64,000 nucleotides of DNA from Ecdyonurus torrentis (taxonomy: Eukaryota; Arthropoda; Insecta; Ephemeroptera; Heptageniidae): the NCBI GenBank assembly GCA_949318235.1, contig OX439128.1, forward strand, positions 48,919,932 to 48,983,931, written 5' to 3'. The position numbers and the translations under genes were made by a program. Shown piece after piece: positions 27,141 to 36,589 of the stretch. Numbering within the stretch: position 1 is the first letter of the stretch; each line of letters opens with the position of its first letter. The notes beneath the pieces were generated by a model. The model did no database searches, was not told the DNA's origin, and saw only the letters and a program-made list of their open reading frames with translations.

Positions 27141-27937
27141 AACAACTATGGTTAAATGTGGATGACCTCCCTGCTCTTTGAGTTGCTCAGTTGAGTTCTA
27201 ACTAATGGTATGCAATTTTATAATATGCTATAGGTATGTGATTATGCTGACCTTTTTCCTCATCTCTTCAATTTCTTGCTCCAGTTCATCCATGCGAGCC
27301 TTTTTCTTGTCCCTGGAGTTCTGAGCAGCAACTCTATTTTTCATTTTTCTGAAATAAAAAGAAACAGTTATTAATACTGCACTATATACACATATACTTT
27401 AAAGAATTTGTTTAAAAATCATGTATAATACCATGCATAACCCTTGCGTTTTATTTATTTATAAGAAAAAACTACCTACAGGTTGCGTAGGTAATACCCT
27501 GTTCTCCAACTGTGTCCGGTGCTGCATGTATCATACAGTGTGCCCAATAATCTACATATATACGTAATGATGTATCCTATTGGTAACGAGGTATGATACA
27601 TAAATAATCTGCTGTATAATATACTTTATGTGTCATACACACATACTGGTATGTATGTAAGAAAAATGACACACATAAATATGATAAGAATACAGAGGTA
27701 TATTTACAATATCATACAATAGTACGTATGGTATGAAATAAAACAAACATACTTGCGAAGAAGTTTCTCGTCCGCAGATAAACGTTCAAGCTTCCTCTTT
27801 CTTGATTTAACGTTGGTATCCTCATCGTGCAAGTTGACATCCATGGTGCTAGGGTAATGAATAGCCCTCGATGGAATCGGGATTTTATCCTGAACCACAC
27901 TTGGCATAGTGATTATTATTGTATTAGATAAATCCAT
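22423..27937 (-). CDS. Xbp1: X-box binding protein 1 (XBP1), bZIP transcription factor of the unfolded protein response
   Basis: Coding exons: 27753-27937, 27252-27348, 25620-25981, 22423-22950. The basic region and zipper span about residues 44-125, with NRVAAQNSRDKKKARM as the DNA-contact part. As genomic sequence the frame stops at 22872-22874, giving 240-aa XBP1u. Removing the 26-nt segment 25784-25809 shifts the frame and reads on to a stop at 22423-22425, giving 381-aa XBP1s. The long C-terminus is acidic and Ser/Pro-rich, ending LDFLSLSELFPDLL, as expected for a transactivation domain. XBP1u carries a hydrophobic stretch at about residues 167-186 (rich in W, C, L), corresponding to HR2, which tethers the nascent chain to the ER membrane in mammals. 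XBP1s drives ER chaperone and ERAD genes after IRE1 splicing. All three spliceosomal introns fit by phase. The gene lies tail-to-head with S6K, about 1.4 kb upstream of it. Confidence 0.96.
22872..22950 (-). other. Xbp1: XBP1u-specific C-terminal tail with candidate translational-arrest peptide
   Basis: In the unspliced frame the last exon encodes a tail ending WWGPHQSTWNPVKS and then TAG. This resembles the known arrest peptide of mammalian XBP1u, which contains WGRHQPSWKP near its end. That peptide pauses the ribosome so HR2 can deliver the mRNA to IRE1. The DNA is shared with XBP1s in another frame. The resemblance is my reading by eye; pausing is inferred. Confidence 0.75.
24432..24878. 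mobile_element. TIR element inside the XBP1 intron nest
   Basis: CAGGTGTCCACTGCTGTATT on the left and the imperfect inverse AATGTAACAGTGGACACCTA on the right; about 450 bp. Inner pairs such as AAGGTATCCAAA / TTTGGATACCTT add to the hairpin. Confidence 0.65.
24890..25400. mobile_element. Family F MITE copy 3, split by an insertion
   Basis: Left arm GATGACTTTAAACAATTTTG and right arm AAAATCAGCTTCAAAACAGT match other family F copies. The copy is 500 bp instead of about 160 because roughly 330 bp are inserted at its centre (about 24980-25325), with its own inverted CTCGGC / GCCGAG motifs. Confidence 0.65.
25515..25590. repeat. (AG)n microsatellite next to XBP1 exon 3
   Basis: AG repeat of about 55 bp followed by a G-run and a short AG tract, starting 30 bp downstream of the exon 3 donor in gene orientation (there it reads CT). 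Confidence 0.95.
25784..25809 (-). other. Xbp1: IRE1 unconventional 26-nt intron of XBP1 mRNA
   Basis: On the minus strand the sites CTG|CCGC (25806-25812) and CTG|CTGA (25780-25786) both fit the IRE1 heptamer CNG|CNGN. The cuts lie exactly 26 nt apart, the same length as in vertebrate XBP1. Excision changes frame at codon 152 and joins bZIP to the long acidic C-terminus. No GT-AG borders are present, so this is not a spliceosomal intron. Cleavage is done by IRE1 on the ER membrane and ligation by RtcB. Confidence 0.93.
26150..26640. repeat. Dispersed repeats in XBP1 intron 2
   Basis: The first part shares CTTAAAGCTATTGCTTTC-like sequence with 38270-38300 (family Q). The second (26480-26635) shares GCCATAAGAG...AGTCC...GATAGC and AACCAAAGTGTTAC-type motifs with 36650-36770. 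Type unknown, no coding capacity. Confidence 0.5.
26743..26949. mobile_element. Foldback MITE in XBP1 intron 2
   Basis: ACAATGTCCCTCATATGTCT...CAACTCC pairs with GGAGTTGGAAGACATGTGAG...ACATTGT; about 207 bp, inner pair AGCTTTAATTGTAGTT / AAACTACAAT. Confidence 0.75.
27103..27139. repeat. Poly-A tract
   Basis: A-run of about 36 bp in XBP1 intron 2. Confidence 0.95.
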
Positions 27938-28238
27938 CGTGAAGGACGGAAGGATGATCCTTCACTGGCCACCTTTAACGTTAGATTAAACGAAAATCTT
28001 TGAAGAAATCCTGACACACATTTACCCCATATGAGATCTCCATAACAAAAGTTCTGTAATAATATCGTGGACTTCCCTGATTGGTCGAAATTGTGATGTG
28101 GTCTTTTCTCATTGGTCGTTATTGACGTCATCTATGACGTCAACAAAGCATAACGGGATCGAAATAGATGATGAAATTTCCTTTTCATATTACTCGCTAT
28201 CCCACATTATCGTAAATCTGCGTAAATCGTAACAAAAG

Positions 28239-28272
<34 letters not shown>

Positions 28273-28877
28273 CATATTGCATCATCTAACCCAATACCTA
28301 TATCAAATATTTAATTCCCAGCAAATTTGTTGCTCTAATCCAAAAGAACTCATTTTGTTGGGCTGTATCAAATCTAACTTTCCAAATACCCCCCTTCCTT
28401 TCCTTGTTACAGAGATAAAATAAAACACAGAAATTTCAATCAGACATTATTTTATTTCTTTATGTAATTTATTATTATGTAATATTATAAGCTAACATGA
28501 GAATTTTTATAATAGTAATACAATCTACTTGAAAATTAATAATAAAAAGTTACATTATGCATGCACATTAATATTATTGATTCTATAGTAAAATAAAAAA
28601 AGCAATAATAGTAACTGCAACTCTGCATTATTCTTAAATGTTATATTTATAACATTATTATTACAAATAAGGTATGTATCTAAAGATATAAGAATTATGA
28701 TTAAAAACATTTATTATAGGTAAACATTATGAGATGTCAATGCATTTGACATTTTTTTTTTTTTTTTTTTGCATTTGCAGCATGATGAATGAGCGACAAC
28801 TGCTCACATTTTTTTTAAACATAAAATGATTAGGGGGACATACACAGAAGAGAAGTTTATATCTTAATTTAAATATT
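27938..28877 (-). other. Gap between dsRBD gene stop and XBP1 start
   Basis: About 940 bp containing the XBP1 promoter (28066-28142), a 29-bp A tract and the dsRBD gene 3' UTR, probably ending near AATAAA-like sequence at about 28440-28460. No other gene. Confidence 0.6.
28066..28142 (-). promoter_or_regulatory. Xbp1: XBP1 promoter: perfect ERSE, second CCAAT box, two TGACGTCA sites
   Basis: Read in gene orientation, CCAAT-N9-CCACG occurs at 28084-28066, an exact ER stress response element bound by NF-Y plus ATF6 or XBP1. A second CCAAT lies at 28111-28115, sharing a CGACCAAT context. Two TGACGTCA (CRE/UPRE-like) sites lie at 28123-28130 and 28135-28142. All sit about 130-205 nt upstream of the XBP1 start codon. 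Function is inferred from known mammalian XBP1 promoter logic. Confidence 0.8.
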
Positions 28878-31800
28878 CTAGTTGTCGTAATGGATGTTGA
28901 AAACCGCAGCAAGAGCAGCTTTGGCTGCTTCCTTCTTGGCCTCTTTTTTGTTTTTGCCTGAAACAAACAAATTTGAATATTAAAACCCAAGGAACTTTGT
29001 GAGAAGGATGGGGGATTATGACCCTATTAATCAATACAGTACTAGTGAAAAATGTAAGAACAAAATGACAATAGCATTCTTATTTACCATACTAAAATCA
29101 ATTGAGTTAATGTTAAAACATGGATTTGGCTCCATGATTGGGATTGAGTGCTTATGGAACTATTAAATTGCGGAAATGTAAACTATGTGATGTTAAAAGT
29201 GGGAGGTGGCTCAGGCCTAGTATTCTGCTAGCACCAAGTTTTCTTCCACTTTTACTGTCACGTGACTTTCATTCCCGGCTCTTTCCTGTTTTAGATGTAT
29301 GTATGTACATAAAATTTCAACGTTTCTTGGATGGAGGAAGATGCGTCAAAACTGGCAATGATGCTACGGCATAGCAAAATAATAATAATAATAAAAAGTA
29401 CACCGCCATGCATGCTATAATTTTGCTCTACTTGGTTACTGTGGCTTTATTAGAGACTTGCCTCATCACTATCAAAAATAGGCCCTATAAATTACAATAA
29501 AAAAAAAAAAAATTATTTTTTTATGAAGTTAAAATTATATTTTAATCCAATCTAATCCGAGACACTTGCTAACTAAACTTGCTCTAAATATACACTTCTG
29601 GACAAATGTTTGAAAACGATTTGCATAGGCAACTACGCTATGTTATCTTTATGAGAAATCACAGGGACTACCGCAGCTCCTTCTCAAACTTGTCTAGAGG
29701 TGTACTTGAGCATGAGGCATGAGACAACAACAGTCAAAATGCATTCTACAGGAAGTGTACTAAATAACACGAATGTAACTTACCCATGCCTTGATAGGCA
29801 ACACCATCAATTGTCACTGCCATGGTGAAGACGACATTAGGGGGCACTCCCTGCATGCTTACGTCATTGAACACAAGGGAAGGACGCAATTGATTCAACA
29901 ACATGACTGGATGTCTATCAGTAGGATTGTCTGGTAGTTTTTTCATTGGTGCTGGGCCTCGATTCTAAAACAAAATCATTATATCCATGATTAATTTTGC
30001 TTCAAATCCAATTCATTTCTGCATTCATTAAATGATTACTAATAATATGCTTTATTGTTATAAACTTAATAAAGAAAAAAATGTATGAAGCATTAAAATG
30101 ATGACAATCATAAAAAAAATAGTAATGATATTGTTATCAGTTTCATAAAGTGAGATGTTAAGGAAAATAAGCCATTATGGTTGGGTATGATAAATTTTAA
30201 AGAAGTGCCATTAAAGCATTGTTCACACGACGCGTAAATTTGATGCGCGTCAACGTGCGTCGACGCACATAACAAAGTTGGAACAATGTAAACAAATGGA
30301 GCCGTTCACATGGTTTTTGAAAATTACATGTGAACAGCTCCATTTGTTTAATTGTTCCAGCTTTGTTACGCGCGTCGACACACGTTGACGTACGTCAAAT
30401 TTACGCGTCATGTGAATAATGCTTAATAGTTTCATTAAATGTCTCATCTTTCAATTTATTACCCCATAAAGTACCTCATTCATTGTTTCAATCAGTTGAC
30501 TTGGATTATTGCCGTTTCTCACCTCACAGAATCCTGTCTCAGATCCACTTCCAGTAGTTGTTGCTCCACCAGCACCAGCGGCAGTAGTAGCAGCAGCAGT
30601 GGCAGCAGTACCATTTCCTGTCTTGCCACCAAGAGGTAGTGGTGTGCCCTGGCTTTGCCAATCGTTGAACAGCTTAAAGAGTGCAAAAGAAGCTAAGCTT
30701 CCCCATGGCACATCATCTTCAGGCTGTTGTTGAAACTGCCTGGACATAGGTTTGCCTTCCTCGTCTAACAATGGAGGCTCTTCACCAGGGGGTACATCTG
30801 GAGCTCCCAGAGTTGTCTCAGGTTCTTCTTTCATTGTAACATCTCCATCACCCTCTGCAGTTTGAGCATTCTGTGCCATTTTTTCCAGCAGTAATGCTTT
30901 AAGTGCATTCTCAGCTGCATTTTGCTTGGCAGCAGGCTTTGATAGTCCTTGTCCAGTGTACATTTGTCCGTCAACCTGAAAGTAAAAAAAAAAAAAAAAA
31001 AAAATGGTTAGTCCAAATCTCAATTCTGCTTTCCTTTAAAATAACTAGTTCTGTTATCCAGTACTTCTCAAAGAGAGAAGGAAACACATTTTAATAACCC
31101 AGAAATATGAAGTAAATTTGTGGCAATGATATTCTATTTTCTCTACCAACAGGAAAGTACAGGCTTAAAAATCTTTAAATCTTTGTTTTATGTGCCTTAT
31201 TCCAAGATTTTAAGATTTTTGATAATGATTATTAAGGAAAGAAAATGACTTGGTGATAATTCAGATACAAATATTGATCTTGTTGCAAAAAAAAATGTCT
31301 ATCTCGAGCACCATCTCCATAACATTCGGAAACGAGATAGACATTTTGCTTACGCTGACAAAAAACGAGAGACATTTTGTTCGCAGCAAGATCAATATGA
31401 TAGAATAATGCATAAGATAATTTTGAAAAATTGGGAAATTCAACTGTTTATCACATGCAAGATGAACATTAACAGCTGAATTTCCCGTAACTTTTTAAGT
31501 CTTACAAAGTAAGCCTAAAAAAAAAAAAAAAAAAGTAGAATATACTTACTTCTACGGTGACAACAAAGAAGTTTTGTTGCATGGCGTTAGTTTGTTCATG
31601 GAATGTAAATTTGACACTCTCCTTCAACTCATTGAGAACCATAATAGCATTCTTGGGTTGCAGCATCTTACGCAGCTTGGCATTCATACGCTTCCTCCTT
31701 ACTTTCTTAGATACTTTGACTACAATTAACATAAAAAATACAGCAAAAATAAATAAAAATTCCATTTCAAGTGTTAACTAATTGCTCACATGTAGGATCC

Positions 31801-34215
31801 TTGCGTTTCTTCATCCATTTTGGTCTTGTAGATTCTTCTTCATCTCCCTTGGTATCATCCAATAGATCTTCATATCCAGCATCAGAGTCTGCACTTGCTG
31901 CTGCTGCAGCTGCGGCAGCGGCTCCCAAGACAGTCTCTGGTAGTGGCGTGGACTGCGACTGCTGCTGTAATGCCGCCAGGCAGGGGATAAACCCACATTC
32001 ACACATACAAGAACATCACGGAATGTGAGCTCTGGCAGCAGCTGGTGCCAATATTAGCGTTTGCTGTGCTCCGCCGTGAACAGAGCAAGTCTTGCCTGGC
32101 TCTCAATAGACATCTCGCTAATGTGTACGCTTGGGGAAGCTACATCGTGTCACAACCCATATACCTAGAACTCATATTCTTTAACTTTTTTTTGAAAATA
32201 AAATCGTCAAGAGAGAGTTTGAATCATTAACTGACCATACGTAATTTAAAAAATATATATATAAAAAAATTAAATTAAATACACGATCAACATCATTCCC
32301 TGTATAAAATTTTTCAATCTAAATCAGGTATATTAAAAACATTTGTTTTGTTTTTTTCTTTTACAAAAAGTCAAAATGAAATATGGCACAGTAATGAAAT
32401 CCTTTACTCCAGACAAGTAACACGAAAGTTACTGAAATGTCGTTCATAGGTTTTAATAATAAGGGCGTGTTATTCCAGGCTTCACCAAGCATACACTTTA
32501 GCTTGAGTCAGTCCGCCACAGAAGCAGACTCTCTACACGGGAGTGCCATGCTCTCGTCCCTAGCACCAGGCCAGTGACAGAACGAACCTCCTTTTGCACT
32601 CATGTATATATAATTAAGGATAACCCTGAGAGACGGAGGAAGAATATTAATAATTATTAATATTATATGCATTGCCTTTTTGCATTTTCCCCACTTCTAT
32701 TCTCAAATAACATAAATGTATTGACGTTAAAAAGATAACAGTGCTTATTTTAAATAGTTATATTTGACCTTGATTAAAAAGATAGTATTTTGTTGTAGTA
32801 CTGTAATAAGCACCAACTTAATTTTGTCTCCTTTTTATCAAAATTTTACTCACACCTTAAAAGGTATTTTTAATATTAATTTGTCTAAGTCATCAAAATA
32901 TAGGGGGTGGAGGGAGGTATCCTTATAGTTGAGTGGACTGCTGCACAAGAGACTATACTGAAATATTAGGAAAAGGTTAGTTGATGCTTACATTTTCAGA
33001 ATATGTGTTGACGGTGGTCGTCATGTAGCTTGTAGCATGCTGCTGGGACTGAGCAGGGGTTGAGTTGTTCTGGTTAGGTTGAAGGTACACAATTTGTGGC
33101 TGGCTTGCTCCTGGACCTGTATAAAAAAATAATGTGTTAACTATGTATGTTCTCATCTAAATAAGCAAAATTACCTTGAATTGTAGGAAAAATCAGTATT
33201 GCATTATGTGCATGTATTGTTATAGGAAATCAACACAAAATTTAATGACACGCAACATATTATATAAATATTATATAGGTACGTTTATAATAAATATTCA
33301 ACTTTTTCTCCGTAGCTTTGCGTAGCAACATTATTTACAGTTAAAATCGATGGTATTTTATGATTTACTGCGGATCGTTATGTTATACATTTCATAATAT
33401 CATGTTATGTAATTCTCTTTACCACAATTAATATGCATTCAATTAAATAATAATAGGTAAAAAAAAAAAAAAAAATCCAATTGTGAAAGTGATGGAGGAA
33501 TCACTGATTTTGTGGTACGAAATAAACAGAGCGGTATTCTGTGTACAGTGTACATACATACAACAAAAAGGGGGGGGGGGGGGGGGGGGGGAATATAATC
33601 GATCACGTGACGATAGAATGTTCAAGACTAAATTATGTATGCATGGTAGAATACATTGTAGCATAGGTACAATTGAATAAATAGGCATTGCACAAGAACA
33701 TTCTTAAATTATGAATAAAATAATGAAACTAATGATTATCATATCATACCTCATACCTCATACCATCATACATAAAAATGACGCGAAAAAGTCCCTTTAC
33801 GCCGCCATTGAAATTTTCAAGGTAATGCACGAGCAGTGCAAGAGCACACTAGTGCAAGGTAGCATAATACATAATATGTACTGAAGGTTTTGAGTTTTCT
33901 AAATTATAAAAAATAAAAAAATTACAGCAACAGTTCATTTATTTTTAGAGATGCAATAAAAATAACATTCAAGTTGTGCCGGTTGTGGGAAAAAAAAAAA
34001 AAGTTCTAGAACGCTGAAGGCATAGAGCCCGGCGTCATGGAAGAAGACGAAGATTTCGAAGAAATATTTATGAAAATATTATGTCAATTTGTGCAGCAAA
34101 GTAGACTATGTTGCAAAAACCTTGATATCTATTGATACGAGTAACTAAATTAAAACTAAAGGGTAAACTTACTTGGTCGCGTGGATCGATTTCTAGTTTG
34201 ATACGCCATTTTCAT
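28878..34215 (-). CDS. Double-stranded RNA-binding protein with two dsRBDs (DIP1-like, no deaminase domain)
   Basis: Coding exons: 34173-34215, 32992-33116, 31790-31964, 31550-31719, 30475-30975, 29784-29964, 28878-28957; phases agree throughout. The product is 424 aa from the ATG at 34215-34213. A second ATG at 34209-34207 has a better context (AAAATGG) and gives 422 aa (numbering used here). dsRBD1 spans about 135-202 (PKNAIMVLNEL ... GQGLSKPAAKQNAAENAL), preceded by a basic KKVRRKRMNAKLRK stretch. dsRBD2 spans about 353-418 (HPVMLLNQLRP ... GKNKKEAKKEAAKAAL). Between them are an acidic linker, the motif WGSLASFALFKLF at about 260-272, and a low-complexity Gly/Ala/Thr tract. A nine-Ala run lies near residue 70. 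The dsRBDs look like those of ADAR and Drosophila Disco-interacting protein 1; the architecture fits DIP1 better because no catalytic domain follows. ILF3/NF90-type is a less likely alternative. Confidence 0.86.
29591..29704. mobile_element. Miniature Tc1-like element (family E) copy 2
   Basis: TACACTTCTGGACAAATGTT at the left; the right end CTCAAACTTGTCTAGAGGTG-TA is its imperfect inverse; 114 bp, TA ends. Shares GATTTGCATAGGCAA and CTATGTTATCTTTATGAGAAA with 11150-11273. In dsRBD gene intron 6. Confidence 0.8.
30216..30422. mobile_element. Foldback MITE family C copy 2
   Basis: GCATTGTTCACACGACGCGT...AAATTT with inverse AAATTTACGCGTCATGTGAA at the right; inner GTTGGAACAATGTAAACAAA / TTTGTTTAATTGTTCCAGC. 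Cleaner copy than 7558-7746. In dsRBD gene intron 5. Confidence 0.85.
31272..31398. mobile_element. Family I element copy 1
   Basis: TATTGATCTTGTTGC on the left, inverse GCAAGATCAATA on the right. Internal subunits AAAATGTCTATCTCG and its inverse CGAGATAGACATTTTG. In dsRBD gene intron 4. Confidence 0.8.
31965..34172 (-). other. dsRBD gene introns 1-2 (around exon 32992-33116)
   Basis: No MITE recognised. Contains a 22-bp poly-G tract (33570-33591), poly-A tracts, and a moderately GC-rich unexplained stretch at 32460-32600. The intron 2 acceptor side is GC-rich and carries CAGCAGCAG. Confidence 0.6.
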
Positions 34216-35029
34216 GAAAATGCACAATTCCGGATGCGGAAGTCGTACTTTTCGCGCCAAATGAGCATCAAAATAAAGAGCGCGCAATAATTTAAAATCA
34301 ATCTGCAAGTGAAAAAATAGCTTTAAATCTTTAAGCACAATAAAGAGAACAACAAAATAATATTTGAACAACCTAAAAGATTAAATAAATGTTTTAGTAT
34401 CTTTTTACTTACATTATACAAATAATTTTGACGAAATAATTAAAATTTATCATAAAACAAAAAGGGGGCGGCGTTTCTGCTTTGTTTGTGAAAAACAGCT
34501 GACGGCGTCTCAAGTTTTTTTTTTCCTTGTCGAGTTGGAAATCGAGTTGTCGATTTTCTGTGCTGAAAATTAATTGAGAAAGCAGCAAACAATTTGTAAG
34601 TAGTGTGCTCAATTTAAACATTAAACTATAGGGGAATGTTTTTAAATAATCTGTTATTTTAACGCTGTTTCATTTCATGTTTCATTCAGTGTCACCTGGC
34701 TGTCAAGAACAAGGAAAATACACGTCGACGCTATCAGTATCACTCGCAGAAGTTTATGAATGCACCATTTTAACTAAATTTAAAACGTTCAACATTTTAA
34801 TACACGCACTATTAGTGTAAGATTTAATATGTTGAAAAATGTATTGATAACTCTATTATAATAACTTAAGAGAGGAAATAAAATATATAGAGCTACTTCA
34901 GCAATATGATACTCGTACAATAAGATACAGACATACGTAGTAGAATTTTTGCTATGAATGAAGCACTAAAATTCTCAGATAATGTCATAAAGAAATTTTC
35001 TATTATAATCGAGTGGAGAAGTTTTAGAC
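34216..35029. promoter_or_regulatory. Head-to-head intergenic region between dsRBD gene and golgin-like gene
   Basis: Only about 810 bp separate the two divergent start codons, so the genes probably share a bidirectional promoter. A GC-box-like GGGGGCGGCG lies at about 34465-34475 in an otherwise AT-rich stretch. A possible 5'UTR donor (TTTGTAAGTAG) lies near 34595 on the plus strand. Transcription starts cannot be placed from sequence. Confidence 0.5.
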
Positions 35030-36502
35030 ATGAACCATTCACAAAGTGTGAATCTTCAGCTAAGTATTGAACAAGTTAATCATGAAGCAAATGACTCTGT
35101 TACTTCATACATTGTAAATAGAAGCTCTCCGCAGCCACCTCTTGATAATGTTGTGGATCCAAATACTGAGTTTAAGGTGCAGTATAAAATCTTTGTTCAT
35201 TTGCAGCCACATTCTTAGGTGCAATTAATTTGAATGCATGCAATCTCCGTTTAAGAGAATTTAATTTTCATGCAAATAAAATTATTAATTGTACGATGCA
35301 AATATTGATTCATAAGGACATGCCATAACTATAATTTAATAATATATTTTTTCAATCAAAATTTTCATTATGTATTGTATAATATGTTGTATGCTTTACA
35401 TGTTCAATGTTTATATCATAATATCATGCTTGCCGTAACCATATTATAGTTACAGATTCATACGTAAGCTATATGTAAATATATAGCTTGAAGTCCCGGC
35501 CACCACATTATTTTATCCATCCTAAAAAAATACTGAGTTTTAGTTATTGTATTGTATTTTTTTTAACAGCGAGAGAAACCAAGTTCATCAGTTTCAACAA
35601 GCCCTGAAATCTCATTTGGTTTGAAGGATGTTCTGAAAGAACTTCAGACAAAAAATAAAGTTAAATCAGGAAGTATTTCTGAATTAGATACATCTCATCC
35701 ACTACTTCTACAGTTACAACAAGCTTATACAGCAGGTTAATGAGCAGTTCATTTTCAGTTCTTATTGCATGTTTTCATTATATTTTACGTTTTAAAAGAA
35801 ATTTCTTTAAAAATATAGTACATTACACACAAGACTACTTGTGTCCGTAGGTGTTAAAGTATTAGGTGCAGAATTGTTTCATTTAATTATAAATTATAAG
35901 AATTAAAGTTTTGCATTTTACAGTCAGCAAAAAGTAAATGTGATCTGTAGGACCCTTAATTATTATCAAATAATGTTATATCAATTTCTTAATATTAAAC
36001 TAGAATTGATTGATTTTGGTATTTTCTTTCATTGAAGAAATACAAGGGCCTTACCATAGGGAAGTCTCATTCTTTTGTGAAAATCTTGCTAGCACAAAGA
36101 TAAATAATAATTATAATAACATAATATGTTAACCTTTCATATTGATCTTGTTGCGAACAAAATGTCTATCTTGTATTTTGTCAGCATAAGCAAAATGTCT
36201 ATCTCGTTTTTTGTCAGCGTAAGGAAAATGTCTATCTCGAGTGCCATCTCCATAACGTTCGGAAACGAGATAGACATTTTGCTTACGCTAAAAAAAACGA
36301 GATGGACATTTTGCTTACGCTGACAAAAAACGAGGTAGACATTTTGCTTCACGAGATAAAATACAAAATAGTCATTTTGTTCACAACAAAAGCAATATCC
36401 ACTATTTTTTTTATATCTTTCTATACTTAAAGTCAAGAGAAAACAGAGTATCTAAACAACCTTCTTCGATCTATGTAAACTCAGTCTGTAAGGACCAAAG
36501 TA

Positions 36503-36589
<87 letters not shown>

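Noticed and set aside
28878..34215. ADAR (adenosine deaminase) gene
   Set aside because: The dsRBDs resemble ADAR, but the frame ends right after dsRBD2 and no deaminase HAE/PCxxC motifs follow in the window.
36126..36436. ORFs of repeated KMSISF-type peptide on both strands; also CRISPR-like repeats
   Set aside because: These come from internal units of family I foldback elements; units are inverted as well as direct, have no unique spacers, and the genome is animal.
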